A DNA stretch of 64,000 nt from Marinimicrobium alkaliphilum. Its GTDB lineage: Bacteria > Pseudomonadota > Gammaproteobacteria > Pseudomonadales > Cellvibrionaceae. Below are positions 38,396 through 46,718 of the stretch, piece by piece. The position numbers were made by a program, and so were the translations under genes. The DNA is taken from assembly GCF_003259155.1 (NCBI RefSeq), contig NZ_QGMQ01000001.1:434001-498000 (forward strand), read 5' to 3'. The notes beneath the pieces are model-generated. The model had not been told where the DNA came from. It saw only the letters and a list, made by a program, of their open reading frames with translations, and ran no database searches. Position 1 is the first letter of the stretch. Each line of letters opens with the position of its first letter.

Positions 38396-40087
38396 ATGTA
38401 CCCGATGCTGGTCGCCCTGGGGGGCTTTGTGGTGTTCTATCTGGGCTGGCGCTTCTATTCGCGCTTTCTCGCCGCCCACCTGTTTCGCCTGGACCCGGAT
38501 GCCAGAACCCCCGCCCACGAGTTTAACGACGGCCTGGATTTTGTGCCCACCAACCGCTTTGTGCTGTTGGGCCACCACTTCTCGTCGGTGGCGGGCGCAG
38601 CGCCCATTATCGGTCCGGCCATTGCGGTGATCTGGGGCTGGTTGCCGGCGTTGATCTGGATTCTCGTGGGCACGGTGTTTATCGCCGGGATGCACGACTT
38701 CAGTACCCTCTGGGCCTCGATCCGTCACAAGGCTCGCTCCATCGGCAGCATCGCCACCGAGGTGTTGGGTCCGCGTGCCAAAAGTCTGTTTCTGCTGTTG
38801 ATTTTCTTTCTGCTGCTGATGGTCAACGCCGTTTTTGCCGTCGCCATCGCGACGCTGTTCGTCAATTTTCCCGGCAGCCTCTTGCCCTACTGGTTGCAGA
38901 TTCCCATTGCCATCACCATCGGTTTCCTGGCCTTTCGTACCCGCATCGGGCTGTTGATTCCCTGTCTGATTGGCCTGGCCCTGCTGGTGAGTCTGATTTT
39001 TGTCGGCGCCAGCGTGCCCCTGAGTCTGCCCCAGGAGATCGCCGGGGTACCTGACAGCGCCTGGTGGGTGTTGATCATGCTCGGCTATGGCGCCATCGCC
39101 TCGCGCCTGCCAGTGTGGGTATTGCTCCAGCCCCGGGACTTTATCAATTCGCACCTGCTGTTTATCGGTCTGGCGCTGATGTATGTGGGACTGTTTGTGG
39201 CCCAGCCGGACTTTACCGCGCCCATGATCAACACCAACGTCCCGGACGGAACGCCACCCCTGATTCCGCTGCTGTTTGTGACCGTGGCCTGCGGGGCGAT
39301 TTCCGGTTTTCACGGCCTGGTCAGCTCCGGTACCAGCTCCCGTCAGTTGGAGCGCGAGCCTGACGCCCGCTTTGTCGGCTACCTGGGCGCGACCGGCGAG
39401 GGCTTGCTGGCGCTGGCGGCGCTGCTGGCGGTGTCTGCCGGTTTTGCCTCGACCGTGGAGTGGGGCGCCCACTACGAAACCTGGGCACAGGCCAGTGCGG
39501 GCGGTATTGCCGCCTTTGCGCAAGGCGCGGGCAATTTGTTGAGCAGTCTCGGGTTGCCGGTGGTGGTAGGCAGCACCCTGGTGTCTACCATGGTGGTCTG
39601 CTTTGCGGCCACCACCCTGGATACCTCCATGCGCCTGCAGCGGTTTATTCTGGCGGAGATCGGCCGGGACTACCGCATGCCTGCGCTCACCAACGTCAAT
39701 ATCGCGACCTTTGTCACCTTCGTCAGCTGTGCGGCCCTGGCCTTCCTGGCCGATCCGGATAACCCCGGCGGAGGGGGCATGATGCTCTGGCCGCTGTTTG
39801 GCACCACCAACCAGTTGATGGCGGGCCTGTCCCTGCTGGTGGTGACCCTGTTGCTCTGGCACCTGCGCCGGCCGGTACGGTACACCCTGATCCCTTTCCT
39901 GTTCGTGGCTTCCATGACCGCCTCGGCCATGCTCTACAACCTGTCCATGTACCTGGCGGCAGGCAACTGGATGCTGCTGTGCCTGGGCGGCATTATCTTT
40001 TGCCTGAACATCTGGCTGATTCTGGAAGGTGCGGCCGCGGCCCTGCGCCTGCGCCAGGCCCGGCGAGAGGAGCTTGAGCGTGCCTAA
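38396..40087 (+). CDS. cstA: CstA-family carbon-starvation / peptide or pyruvate transporter
   Basis: 563 aa, about 15 hydrophobic spans. CstA signatures include PTNRFVLLGHHFSSVAGAAP, IIGPAIAVIWGWLPALIWI, GTVFIAGMHDFSTLWASIRH, SGFHGLVSSGTSSRQLERE and MMLWPLFGTTNQLMAGLSL. It is shorter at the C-terminus than E. coli CstA (about 700 aa). Family members import pyruvate or peptides. It overlaps the small cysteine-rich gene by eight bases and heads a three-gene operon with an ArsA-like ATPase. Confidence 0.93.
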   Translation: MYPMLVALGGFVVFYLGWRFYSRFLAAHLFRLDPDARTPAHEFNDGLDFVPTNRFVLLGHHFSSVAGAAPIIGPAIAVIWGWLPALIWILVGTVFIAGMHDFSTLWASIRHKARSIGSIATEVLGPRAKSLFLLLIFFLLLMVNAVFAVAIATLFVNFPGSLLPYWLQIPIAITIGFLAFRTRIGLLIPCLIGLALLVSLIFVGASVPLSLPQEIAGVPDSAWWVLIMLGYGAIASRLPVWVLLQPRDFINSHLLFIGLALMYVGLFVAQPDFTAPMINTNVPDGTPPLIPLLFVTVACGAISGFHGLVSSGTSSRQLEREPDARFVGYLGATGEGLLALAALLAVSAGFASTVEWGAHYETWAQASAGGIAAFAQGAGNLLSSLGLPVVVGSTLVSTMVVCFAATTLDTSMRLQRFILAEIGRDYRMPALTNVNIATFVTFVSCAALAFLADPDNPGGGGMMLWPLFGTTNQLMAGLSLLVVTLLLWHLRRPVRYTLIPFLFVASMTASAMLYNLSMYLAAGNWMLLCLGGIIFCLNIWLILEGAAAALRLRQARREELERA

Positions 40088-40364
40088 GGTGTCCGCTCTG
40101 AGTAGGTTGGGTGCGCGTTTGCGCCACTGGGGCGGATTGTATCGGGAGTTTTACGAACAGCCCTATCGCCGCACCCTCGCGTTAGAGCAGCGCCGGAAGG
40201 ACGATTTCTTCCGTCTGCTGGTGCTGAGCGAAAGCCTGGGTATGCCCAGCCCGGCGTCCTGGTACTGCCTTGAACTGACCCCTTTTGTGGTGGAAGATCT
40301 GCACCGCTGGCACCAACGCATGGGCATGGAACACTGCCCGGTGTGTGGCTTCCGCTGCTGTTGA
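40080..40364 (+). CDS. Small CstA-associated cysteine-rich protein (cory-CC-star type)
   Basis: 94 aa from a GTG at 40080, with AGGAG upstream; the longer reading from 40029 lies wholly over cstA. The protein is basic with LYREFYEQPYRRTLALEQRRKDDFFRLLVLSESLGMP-type helices (about residues 20-55) and ends at MEHCPVCGFRCC, a cysteine cluster closed by the stop codon. That ending is the hallmark of what I remember as the cory-CC-star family, found beside CstA and ArsA-like ATPases. The C-terminal cysteines could bind a metal or Fe-S unit, or be a handle for the ATPase; no function is established to my knowledge. Confidence 0.75.
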   Translation: MPKVSALSRLGARLRHWGGLYREFYEQPYRRTLALEQRRKDDFFRLLVLSESLGMPSPASWYCLELTPFVVEDLHRWHQRMGMEHCPVCGFRCC

Positions 40365-40372
40365 GGATGACG

Positions 40373-41257
40373 ATGCAACCCATCACTTTTTTTGGCGGCA
40401 AGGGCGGGGTGGGGAAGACCACCCTGGCGGCAGCCACTGCCCTCGGGCTGGCGCAGGCGGGGCGCAAGACCCTGTTGATCTCCACCGATCCGGCCCATTC
40501 ACTCAGTGACCTGCTGGATATTCCCCTCGGTGATAAAGCGCTGGAGGTGGCGCCCAATTTCTGGGTGCGCGAGCTCGATCCGGAGGTGGCACGGGCCGCC
40601 TATATTGCCTCGGTCAAAGCCAACATCCGCCGCTTTGCGGCGCCGGAGTTTTTGCGCGAAGCCGAGCGCCAGGTAGAGTTGGCCGGGCAGCACCCGGGGG
40701 CTATGGAATCGGCCCTGTTTGAGGCCCTGTGTCAGCAACTGGACGCCCAGGCGGACTGGGACCAACTCATTATCGATACCGCCCCCACCGGCCATACCCT
40801 GCACCTGCTCACCCTGCCGGAATCCATGCAGGCGTGGACCCAGGCGCTGCTGGCCCACCAGTTGGATGCCCCCAAGGGCAACCTGCCCGAGCGGGACGAT
40901 CCGCGCCAGCAGGCGAGGGCGCTGCTCCAGGCTCGCCAGGCACTGTTTCAACGCACCCGAGCGCGCCTGCAGGACCCGGCGCAGTGCGGCTTTGTGCTGG
41001 TGGTCAATGACGACCGGCTGAGCGTCAGTGAGGGCGAGCGCGCCCGGCAAACCCTGGTAGCCGCTGGCGTATCAATCCCCGCCTTACTCGTCAATCGGGC
41101 CCTGCGCCCCGAGGCCGAGCTGGGGCCCGCCATGGCGCAGCGATTCCCGGGCCTGCCGGTGCGGGTGCTGCCGCAGCGTGAGCCTGCCCCTCAGGGATTG
41201 AGCGGTTTGGCCGATATGGCCGAGGCATTGGCCCGCGCCGGGTTTGGGCCTGTATAG
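40373..41257 (+). CDS. ArsA/Get3-family ATPase
   Basis: 294 aa from the ATG at 40373, where GAGG lies six bases upstream (an ATG at 40367 is an alternative). The deviant Walker A FFGGKGGVGKTTLAAATAL is at residues 5-23, the switch I aspartate in LISTDPAHSLSDLLD, switch II in IIDTAPTGHTLHLL, and an A-loop-like LVVNDDRLSVSEGERA and LLVNRAL follow. It is one ArsA half, as in Get3 or bacterial single-domain ArsA. No ArsB, ArsR or arsenate reductase is nearby, so arsenite export is unlikely. Linkage with CstA and the cysteine-tailed protein suggests membrane-protein targeting or transporter regulation (inference). Confidence 0.88.
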   Translation: MQPITFFGGKGGVGKTTLAAATALGLAQAGRKTLLISTDPAHSLSDLLDIPLGDKALEVAPNFWVRELDPEVARAAYIASVKANIRRFAAPEFLREAERQVELAGQHPGAMESALFEALCQQLDAQADWDQLIIDTAPTGHTLHLLTLPESMQAWTQALLAHQLDAPKGNLPERDDPRQQARALLQARQALFQRTRARLQDPAQCGFVLVVNDDRLSVSEGERARQTLVAAGVSIPALLVNRALRPEAELGPAMAQRFPGLPVRVLPQREPAPQGLSGLADMAEALARAGFGPV

Positions 41258-41316
41258 TGGGTAAATCTGTGTTATTCCCCGCCCGCCGGTTTTTATCCCG
41301 TTCGGAATAGCGTAAA

Positions 41317-41341
41317 ATACCTGAGTAATTTAATCAGGTAT
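41317..41341. promoter_or_regulatory. IscR type 1 binding site upstream of nfuA
   Basis: A perfect inverted repeat ATACCTGA-N9-TCAGGTAT of 25 bases agrees with 23 of 25 positions of the E. coli type 1 IscR consensus as I remember it (ATASYYGACTRWWWYAGTCRRSTAT). A candidate -10 TAAAAT (41313-41318) overlaps its left end, so binding would block transcription. Confidence 0.7.
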
Positions 41342-41362
41342 ATGAGGTCTGTCGGTCCTGTT

Positions 41363-41950
41363 ATGGCAAATGTAGAGATTACCGAATCCGCCCAGGAGTA
41401 TTTGAAAGGCTTGCTGGACAAGCAGAAAGACAACGAGGGCATTGGCATCCGTATGTTCGTTGCCAGCCCCGGCACCCCTCAGGCGGAAACCTGTATTGCG
41501 TACTGCCGCCCGGGCGAAGAAAAGGAAGAAGACGAGAAGGTCGAACTCAATGGCTTTAGCGCCTGGTTCGAGCACCGCAGCCTGCCTTACCTGGAAGGCG
41601 CCAAAGTGGACTATTCCGCCGACCGCATGGGCGGCCAGCTCACCATTCGCGCCCCGAATGCCAAAATGCCCCAGGTCAACGACGACAGCCCGCTCGAAGA
41701 TCGGGTGAACTACATCCTCTTCAACGAAGTGAACCCCGGCCTCGCCTCCCACGGTGGCAACGTCAGCCTGGTGGAAATCACCGATGACATGTACGCCATC
41801 CTCCGCTTCGGCGGCGGCTGCCAAGGCTGCGGCGCGGTGGAAGTCACCCTCAAAAACGGCGTCGAAACCGCGCTCCTGGATAAACTGCCCGAGCTCAAGG
41901 GTATCCGCGACGTGACTGACCACACCGACCGCACCAACGCCTATATTTAG
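41363..41950 (+). CDS. nfuA: Fe-S cluster carrier protein NfuA
   Basis: 195 aa from the ATG at 41363; an ATG at 41342 adds seven residues that homologues lack. An N-terminal degenerate A-type domain ([16 protein letters not shown] to about residue 95) and a C-terminal Nfu domain with the cluster-binding CxxC ([17 protein letters not shown]) match NfuA. It binds a 4Fe-4S cluster and delivers it to apoproteins such as aconitase, especially under iron or oxidative stress. The IscR-type operator just upstream fits that role. It is monocistronic and convergent with an unknown gene pair. Confidence 0.96.
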   Translation: MANVEITESAQEYLKGLLDKQKDNEGIGIRMFVASPGTPQAETCIAYCRPGEEKEEDEKVELNGFSAWFEHRSLPYLEGAKVDYSADRMGGQLTIRAPNAKMPQVNDDSPLEDRVNYILFNEVNPGLASHGGNVSLVEITDDMYAILRFGGGCQGCGAVEVTLKNGVETALLDKLPELKGIRDVTDHTDRTNAYI

Positions 41951-41964
41951 AAATCGGGTCGCCG

Positions 41965-42867
41965 CTACTCTGGAGATTCCAGGGGGCGGCTCTCTTGATT
42001 CCCTCCATCGAGCGCCCTTTGTTCGAAAAGCGTCAGTAGTTTATCTTGGTTATCTCCGATGACATCGGCAATTGCTTTGGCTTGCCAATGCTCTTCTACC
42101 GCAGCCTTTACGGGATTTTTCTTGGCATAGTCGACATGGAAGCTGTCGACGACTGCGGTGACTATATTTCTCGCTCTATCCAGGAATTCCCAGCTGCCTG
42201 AGTCATGGTTAGGGGCGTGCAAAAACTGAACCTCGATAAATGCATCGGGACTTATAGGTATTGAATAGTAGGCAGTCAACAACCCGTTTGGCCCGGTGCT
42301 TCCGTAGTGTGTCCAGAGCTGGTTGTTGGATAACCTGTCATTAAAGCTGGTTTTTATCTCATCGCCATATACACTAAAGCCCGAATACGAGTGCCTATCG
42401 AATTCTGACTCTTGTTGACTGATATTTTTGTTTATATCGTCGTAGTGGCGGGTCATGTGCTCGTCAATCATAATTATGTAGTCAAATCTACTCTGTGTGT
42501 CGAAAGCGCCCCACTGGCTACTGTGATCTTGGGCTTTGTGGATAGCGATATTCATCATGAGTGAGCCAAGGTTCTTCCCGAAAAAGCCCCGCTCCTTAAC
42601 GTCCCACCAGCGCTGGATGACTGTCTTTGCATGCCCGGAATATCTAAAATCCTGTGAGTGGGTGTCGACTTTCTTGATCATGTCATTGGCGGGCATGTCT
42701 CGACTGAAGTTTTCGGGCATGGAGAATTGGAAAATATTCCCGTCGATATCGACGGACCTTGTGGCGCCCGGAAACGTTGAAGGTCCCCGGTCCATGGCAA
42801 ACGCACGAAAGATTGAGGTAAACATAATGACAGCCAGTAAAATTTTAAGTGTTAGTGTATGGTTCAT
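41965..42867 (-). CDS. Uncharacterized secreted protein
   Basis: 300 aa, not recognised. A Sec signal (ILLAVIMFTSIFRAFA) is followed by a mature part with GNIFQFSMPENFSRDM, RWWDVKERGFFGKNLGSLMM, HYGSTGPNGLLTAYYSIPIS and FIEVQFLHAPNHDSGSWEF. The last part resembles the amphitropic beta-sheet pattern of periplasmic immunity-type proteins, but I cannot assign a family. Codon use looks more A/T-rich than in neighbouring genes. Its start overlaps the stop of the upstream gene by four bases (ATGA), so the two are coupled. A toxin-immunity or effector-immunity pair is possible and unproven. Confidence 0.6.
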   Translation of the reverse strand: MNHTLTLKILLAVIMFTSIFRAFAMDRGPSTFPGATRSVDIDGNIFQFSMPENFSRDMPANDMIKKVDTHSQDFRYSGHAKTVIQRWWDVKERGFFGKNLGSLMMNIAIHKAQDHSSQWGAFDTQSRFDYIIMIDEHMTRHYDDINKNISQQESEFDRHSYSGFSVYGDEIKTSFNDRLSNNQLWTHYGSTGPNGLLTAYYSIPISPDAFIEVQFLHAPNHDSGSWEFLDRARNIVTAVVDSFHVDYAKKNPVKAAVEEHWQAKAIADVIGDNQDKLLTLFEQRALDGGNQESRPLESPE

Positions 42868-43487
42868 GGCAAGTAGTTGTTTATGGTTTTGATGGCGCGG
42901 TTGGCCCTGTTTTCAAGTCTGTGAAAGGCGGATTGAATTCTTCCTCGCCCTTTTCCTGGGCCGCTCTCCATGTTGGCGCTCCATTCCTTATGAGACTGAA
43001 AAATGGTATGTGGACTTTGGGCAACGCTTCCGCTCATTACATGGTTGGCGTAAATCAGAGAACCTACCAGCTTTCTTGGATTAATAGTGTTTAGCCCCAA
43101 GATTTGATGGACCATGTCATAGTCGTGTGCGCGAACAGCTACCAATTTTACCCCAGCTCGGTCGAACAGACGGCGACTCCTGTGTGTGTTGTTTCCACTG
43201 CCGTGCAGGGTTACGCTATGCTTGTTCAAAAGGCTGCCTTTATCCGGATGCCGAATGCCGTTTAGGCGAAGCCGGTTAAAGGCCGTAGTGCTGCCTCCGT
43301 TCAGATAGTCTATCCGGTAGTAGTCACTTACTGCGCTGTGCACCGATGAACTACCTTTTAATGCGTAACCGTCCAAAGGTCTGGGGGAAGCGCGCAGCTT
43401 GTGTATCATGTTGCGGGGAAGCCTGAATATCGCCGTGGGTAAAAAGCAGATGATTGAGTTTGTGAGAGGTGTCCATAGTTGCTCCAT
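42864..43487 (-). CDS. Uncharacterized protein, first gene of a two-gene operon
   Basis: 207 aa, not recognised. An N-terminal hydrophobic run (LTNSIICFLPTAIFRL) could be a membrane or signal segment. The rest is basic and His/Arg/Asn-rich: VTLHGSGNNTHRSRRLFDRA, VRAHDYDMVHQILGLNT, and RAIKTINNYLP at the C-terminus. Another possible start is the Met at 43409. Composition is more A/T-rich than nearby genes. The gene is translationally coupled to 41965-42867, and a CRP-like site and a perfect palindrome lie 86-134 bases upstream. No function is proposed with confidence. Confidence 0.55.
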   Translation of the reverse strand: MEQLWTPLTNSIICFLPTAIFRLPRNMIHKLRASPRPLDGYALKGSSSVHSAVSDYYRIDYLNGGSTTAFNRLRLNGIRHPDKGSLLNKHSVTLHGSGNNTHRSRRLFDRAGVKLVAVRAHDYDMVHQILGLNTINPRKLVGSLIYANHVMSGSVAQSPHTIFQSHKEWSANMESGPGKGRGRIQSAFHRLENRANRAIKTINNYLP

Positions 43488-43572
43488 GCAGATGATTAAT
43501 ACGTCACTGTACTTTCCGTCAAACGCACCTCATAAATTAGCAGATTATGGCAGCGTTGGAAGCCCAGGGGGA

Positions 43573-43588
43573 TGTGATTTCTATCACA
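43573..43588. promoter_or_regulatory. CRP (cAMP receptor protein)-like site
   Basis: TGTGATTTCTATCACA is a perfect TGTGA-N6-TCACA palindrome, extended by A and T at the ends. It is 86 bases upstream of the 43487 start and 264 bases upstream of the 43852 start. A weak TTGACG (43522-43517) and TATTAA (43501-43496) pair lies toward the minus-strand gene. Confidence 0.6.
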
Positions 43589-43597
43589 TTCCGGGTC

Positions 43598-43621
43598 AAA
43601 TTTTGTTGCCCAACAAAATTT
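43598..43621. promoter_or_regulatory. Perfect 24-bp palindrome, probable operator
   Basis: Arms AAATTTTGTTG and CAACAAAATTT with a CC spacer, nine bases from the CRP-like site. The regulator is unknown. The remaining sequence of the 364-base gap 43488-43851 shows nothing else supportable. Confidence 0.55.
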
Positions 43622-43851
43622 AGGCGCCATTTTAACGGTGATAGTCTATCTGGAGGCCGAATGTCCCGTCTTCGAGATTTCCAGTGACAGTGGATAATTG
43701 ACGGCAGGAAGCGTGTGAGCCTGGTCACAAAGCGACGAAAATTAATAGACAGGCTAGCCCAAACGCGATAAAAGAATACCTTCCCTCAACCAATGTCTCG
43801 CGCGCGAGCCCACCCGGGTTTGTATGGCGCATGGTTCTATGGAGAGATACT

Positions 43852-45792
43852 ATGCGAGCTCTACTTTTTTCACTATTGACTGTCACTCTACTCTGCGCTT
43901 GCGGCGGGTCTTCCAGTGACGTGCCTAATGACGACAACCCTACCGGTTCCAGCTCGAGTTCAAGCTCAAGTGTTGGCGGCGACTACGCGCCGCAGCCGGT
44001 GCCTGTTGAGCACGTCACCCTGATTGATGCGATTGGGCAACCGCTGGCGGGCTTCAGTGTCAGTATTGAGTCCGACGCCAACGGTGCCAACAGCACTGTC
44101 TCACTTCAATCTACCGGAGGGACGCCTACAGATGGCATCGGTGGCCTGGAGGTTGGCAGTCTTGCGCCAGGAGACTATCAGGTGCAACTGCACATGGACG
44201 ATGGTGAAATCGTACACACGTCTTTGAAGATCCAGGACGAAAGTGCCAGCCCGGCAGTCACGGTGGCGATGCCCGTTGTTCAGGATGAGGATGACGAGCT
44301 GCAGTTTATTGGCGACGAGGGGATGGTGGCTGCTTTGAATGGCATCGTGTTCAACAGCAATGGGCCGATCGAGGGAGTCGAAGTGTCGCTCTCGGCAGGT
44401 GAGGCCTCAAACGGTGCCATTGCCACAGCGGTCACCAATGCAGAGGGTGAGTTTGTTTTGGTTATCAATGTTGGGGCGGTGCTGGTCCCCGCGCTGGCGG
44501 AGGCGCAGATACGTATAGTGCATGAGGATCACGCTCCGCTCATGGTCACTGGTGTGGATATTCGCAGCGGCGGCGCACTCAGTGGTTTCAATCAGCAGTT
44601 GACAACAGGTCAGTTACATCAGGGCGAACTTGTCTACGGGGATGATTTTAGTCAGGTGGTTGACGGCGCGACTTGTGGCCGCTGGGTCTCCCGGCCGCTG
44701 GTGCACCCGCTGGTGGGTGGTGAACCGGGACCCTCGTTGTGGCAGCGTCACACCATTGGGCGCGCGATTCGGAATGAGGCGCTGGTGCATGAATTGGTGA
44801 CGTTGGCGCCTGATGATCACTCTGATGGCTATGTGCCGGATCCGGCCACCGTGGCGGCGTGTTGGTACGGCGTTTCGGAGCCGGGTTTAAGCCGCGGCAA
44901 CTTTATGATTAACCCGGTGGGTGGCGACGATTATGCGCTGGACTCGCTCGACGGCGGTACGTCGATGGAGCCTAATGCTGGCGCGCTTGAATCTCCGCTG
45001 ATTGACCTCAGCAATGAGTCGGCACCGTTGGCGCTGAGCTTCCGAACCTGGTGGGAGATCGAGTCCGTCAACCCGAACGAAAACGGTTTTGATCTGTTGG
45101 CGATCGAGTATCGCGACGCATCGGAAGAAAACTGGCGCACCTTGGCGCGTTTGAATCCGATGTCGGATCCGGTATCGGTGACCAATCGGGCACCGATACC
45201 CTTCACCAACCGGGGCTACAATCAGGCACCACAGTGGTTGTGGCAAGAACCGGTATCCCTGGATGATCTTGCAGGCAAAGAGGTGTACCTACGCTTTGCG
45301 TTTTACACCGTGGATGAGTTGTACAACGGTTTTCGCGGATGGTTGATAGATGATGTCCGCATAACGCGTGAGTCTGGCAGTTTTCCACTGTGGTCGGGTT
45401 CGGATGACTATGATTACGGTGGTGATGCGGGCGAACTCACCGTCACCGAGGTGATGCCTGAGCCGGTAACGGAAATCGATGGTATGACGCTCCCCTACGG
45501 CACGTTGCCCCCAGGTGGCGAGCAGGTCTTCAGTGCAGTGGTCAGTTACAGTGGTACGGAGCCCGATGTGCAGCTGGGTATGAGTTACATGGACCCCTTC
45601 GATATGGCTGGCGCGGAGGAGCTCGTGAGCCTTCCGGTCGGGCAGCTAGAAGGGGAGCTGGTATCTGACGCCGTTCACATCGACGCCGACATGAGTCAAT
45701 TGATGATTCAGGTGTGGGTAAAAAACGCTGATGGACATATCATGCGCAACGAAATTTTTCACTACCAGATTGTGGACCCGGAAGATCTTTGA
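43852..45792 (+). CDS. Secreted lipoprotein with poly-serine linker and MAM-like domain
   Basis: 646 aa from the ATG at 43852, with GGAGAG upstream. A signal ends in LLCACGG, a probable lipobox with the lipidated Cys near residue 17. A poly-serine linker (eight serines near residues 33-40) is of the kind seen in Cellvibrio/Saccharophagus secreted proteins. It is followed by two carboxypeptidase-regulatory-like Ig domains (VTLIDAIGQPLAGFSVSIES and LNGIVFNSNGPIEGVEVSLS). The C-terminal half has a jelly-roll typical of MAM/immune-inhibitor A modules (ESPLIDLSNESAPLALSFRT and GFRGWLIDDVRIT). No catalytic motif was seen; adhesion or substrate binding is likely. Confidence 0.75.
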   Translation: MRALLFSLLTVTLLCACGGSSSDVPNDDNPTGSSSSSSSSVGGDYAPQPVPVEHVTLIDAIGQPLAGFSVSIESDANGANSTVSLQSTGGTPTDGIGGLEVGSLAPGDYQVQLHMDDGEIVHTSLKIQDESASPAVTVAMPVVQDEDDELQFIGDEGMVAALNGIVFNSNGPIEGVEVSLSAGEASNGAIATAVTNAEGEFVLVINVGAVLVPALAEAQIRIVHEDHAPLMVTGVDIRSGGALSGFNQQLTTGQLHQGELVYGDDFSQVVDGATCGRWVSRPLVHPLVGGEPGPSLWQRHTIGRAIRNEALVHELVTLAPDDHSDGYVPDPATVAACWYGVSEPGLSRGNFMINPVGGDDYALDSLDGGTSMEPNAGALESPLIDLSNESAPLALSFRTWWEIESVNPNENGFDLLAIEYRDASEENWRTLARLNPMSDPVSVTNRAPIPFTNRGYNQAPQWLWQEPVSLDDLAGKEVYLRFAFYTVDELYNGFRGWLIDDVRITRESGSFPLWSGSDDYDYGGDAGELTVTEVMPEPVTEIDGMTLPYGTLPPGGEQVFSAVVSYSGTEPDVQLGMSYMDPFDMAGAEELVSLPVGQLEGELVSDAVHIDADMSQLMIQVWVKNADGHIMRNEIFHYQIVDPEDL

Positions 45793-45812
45793 TCTGTTGG
45801 TTTATATGAAAA

Positions 45813-46256
45813 TCATTTGTGACGGAGCAAGCGGGTAAGGTCCTCGGGGTCCAGTGCCTCAAGTTGTCGTCTTATCTGCTTCTCGATGTCCGGCTGAAGT
45901 GCCTTGATGACGTTATCGATTAGGGTCTCTTTGTCGATCTTTACCTGATTTTTCTGCGGCGTTGTGCGTGCGGCCTGCTGTTTGGGGGCAGGCAGATCCG
46001 CCTCCAACGGCAACGTTGCCTGCTGATAGCTCTTCAACCGCTCGCGAATATGCTTGGGCAAAAAAGGATTCTCGCCACTGGCTTTGGTAACCGGGCTGCG
46101 CCGTGGGGTGTGGCTCTGCTCACTGTAGGCGGGGCCGGCTTCGATATCGTCGATCACTTCCTGCAGTAACGGAATGTCGTCATCCTCAAGCAGGTGCTTG
46201 ATGGACTCGAGTTCGTCGAGCAGGTCGGTTTTGGTATCTTTGGGTTGTTCAGTCAT
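45813..46256 (-). CDS. Small acidic protein downstream of holC
   Basis: 147 aa, not recognised by function. Very charged and partly disordered: TDLLDELESIKHLLEDDDIP at the start, a Pro/Gln-rich middle and a helical C-terminus (LIDNVIKALQPDIEKQIRRQ, LDPEDLTRLLRH). A similar small gene follows holC in other gammaproteobacteria. It is 23 bases after holC, same strand, and in the same pepA-holC operon. Confidence 0.65.
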   Translation of the reverse strand: MTEQPKDTKTDLLDELESIKHLLEDDDIPLLQEVIDDIEAGPAYSEQSHTPRRSPVTKASGENPFLPKHIRERLKSYQQATLPLEADLPAPKQQAARTTPQKNQVKIDKETLIDNVIKALQPDIEKQIRRQLEALDPEDLTRLLRHK

Positions 46257-46279
46257 GGCCCTTGTCGCTCGCGTCGCGG

Positions 46280-46717
46280 TTACGCCTGTCCAATCTTGCG
46301 GTGCTCTATGGGATAGCCCCGTTGTTGATAAAAGCCGTAGTGGCGGCGGGTGGCTGCCAGTACGGTCTCATCCTGTACCACTACTTCGCTCAGACGCTGA
46401 AAGCGGCTGAAATACTCCGGTACTTCGTCGCTCAGGTTGACCAGCACGTCGTGATGCTCGCCGCTGGGCTGGCCGTTCCAGGTAATTTCAATCCGGGCTT
46501 CGGGCGCATCGCTGTCGGTAATCAACCGGTGCGGCAAAAAGCTTTCCGGGCGAAAGCACCAGAGCGCATCGTCCAGGGTCCGTGCCTGGTCTTCGGTATC
46601 CACCGCCACCAGCACCTGACGTCCGAGGCTTGCGGCTTTTTCGACCAGACGGCAGGCAAATTGCTCCCGGGCGTCCCGGGAGCTTTCCGGCAGAATGTAA
46701 AAGTCGATATGGGTCAT
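46280..46717 (-). CDS. holC: DNA polymerase III chi subunit
   Basis: 145 aa, the usual HolC length. Family runs are THIDFYILPESSRDAREQFA, ACRLVEKAASLGRQVLVAVD, LDDALWCFRPESFLPHRLI and ITWNGQPSGEHHDVLVNLSD. Chi joins the clamp loader to SSB through psi. Its start is one base after the pepA stop, so both are one operon; the order pepA-holC is conserved in gammaproteobacteria. Confidence 0.93.
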   Translation of the reverse strand: MTHIDFYILPESSRDAREQFACRLVEKAASLGRQVLVAVDTEDQARTLDDALWCFRPESFLPHRLITDSDAPEARIEITWNGQPSGEHHDVLVNLSDEVPEYFSRFQRLSEVVVQDETVLAATRRHYGFYQQRGYPIEHRKIGQA

Positions 46718-46718
46718 A

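Noticed and set aside
40373-41257. Arsenic resistance operon
   Set aside because: The ArsA-like ATPase is a single half and no arsB, arsR, arsC or arsD is near; it is linked to cstA instead.
43965-43985. Serine codon run as a possible assembly error or frameshift
   Set aside because: Mixed serine codons and an intact downstream frame match genuine poly-serine linkers.
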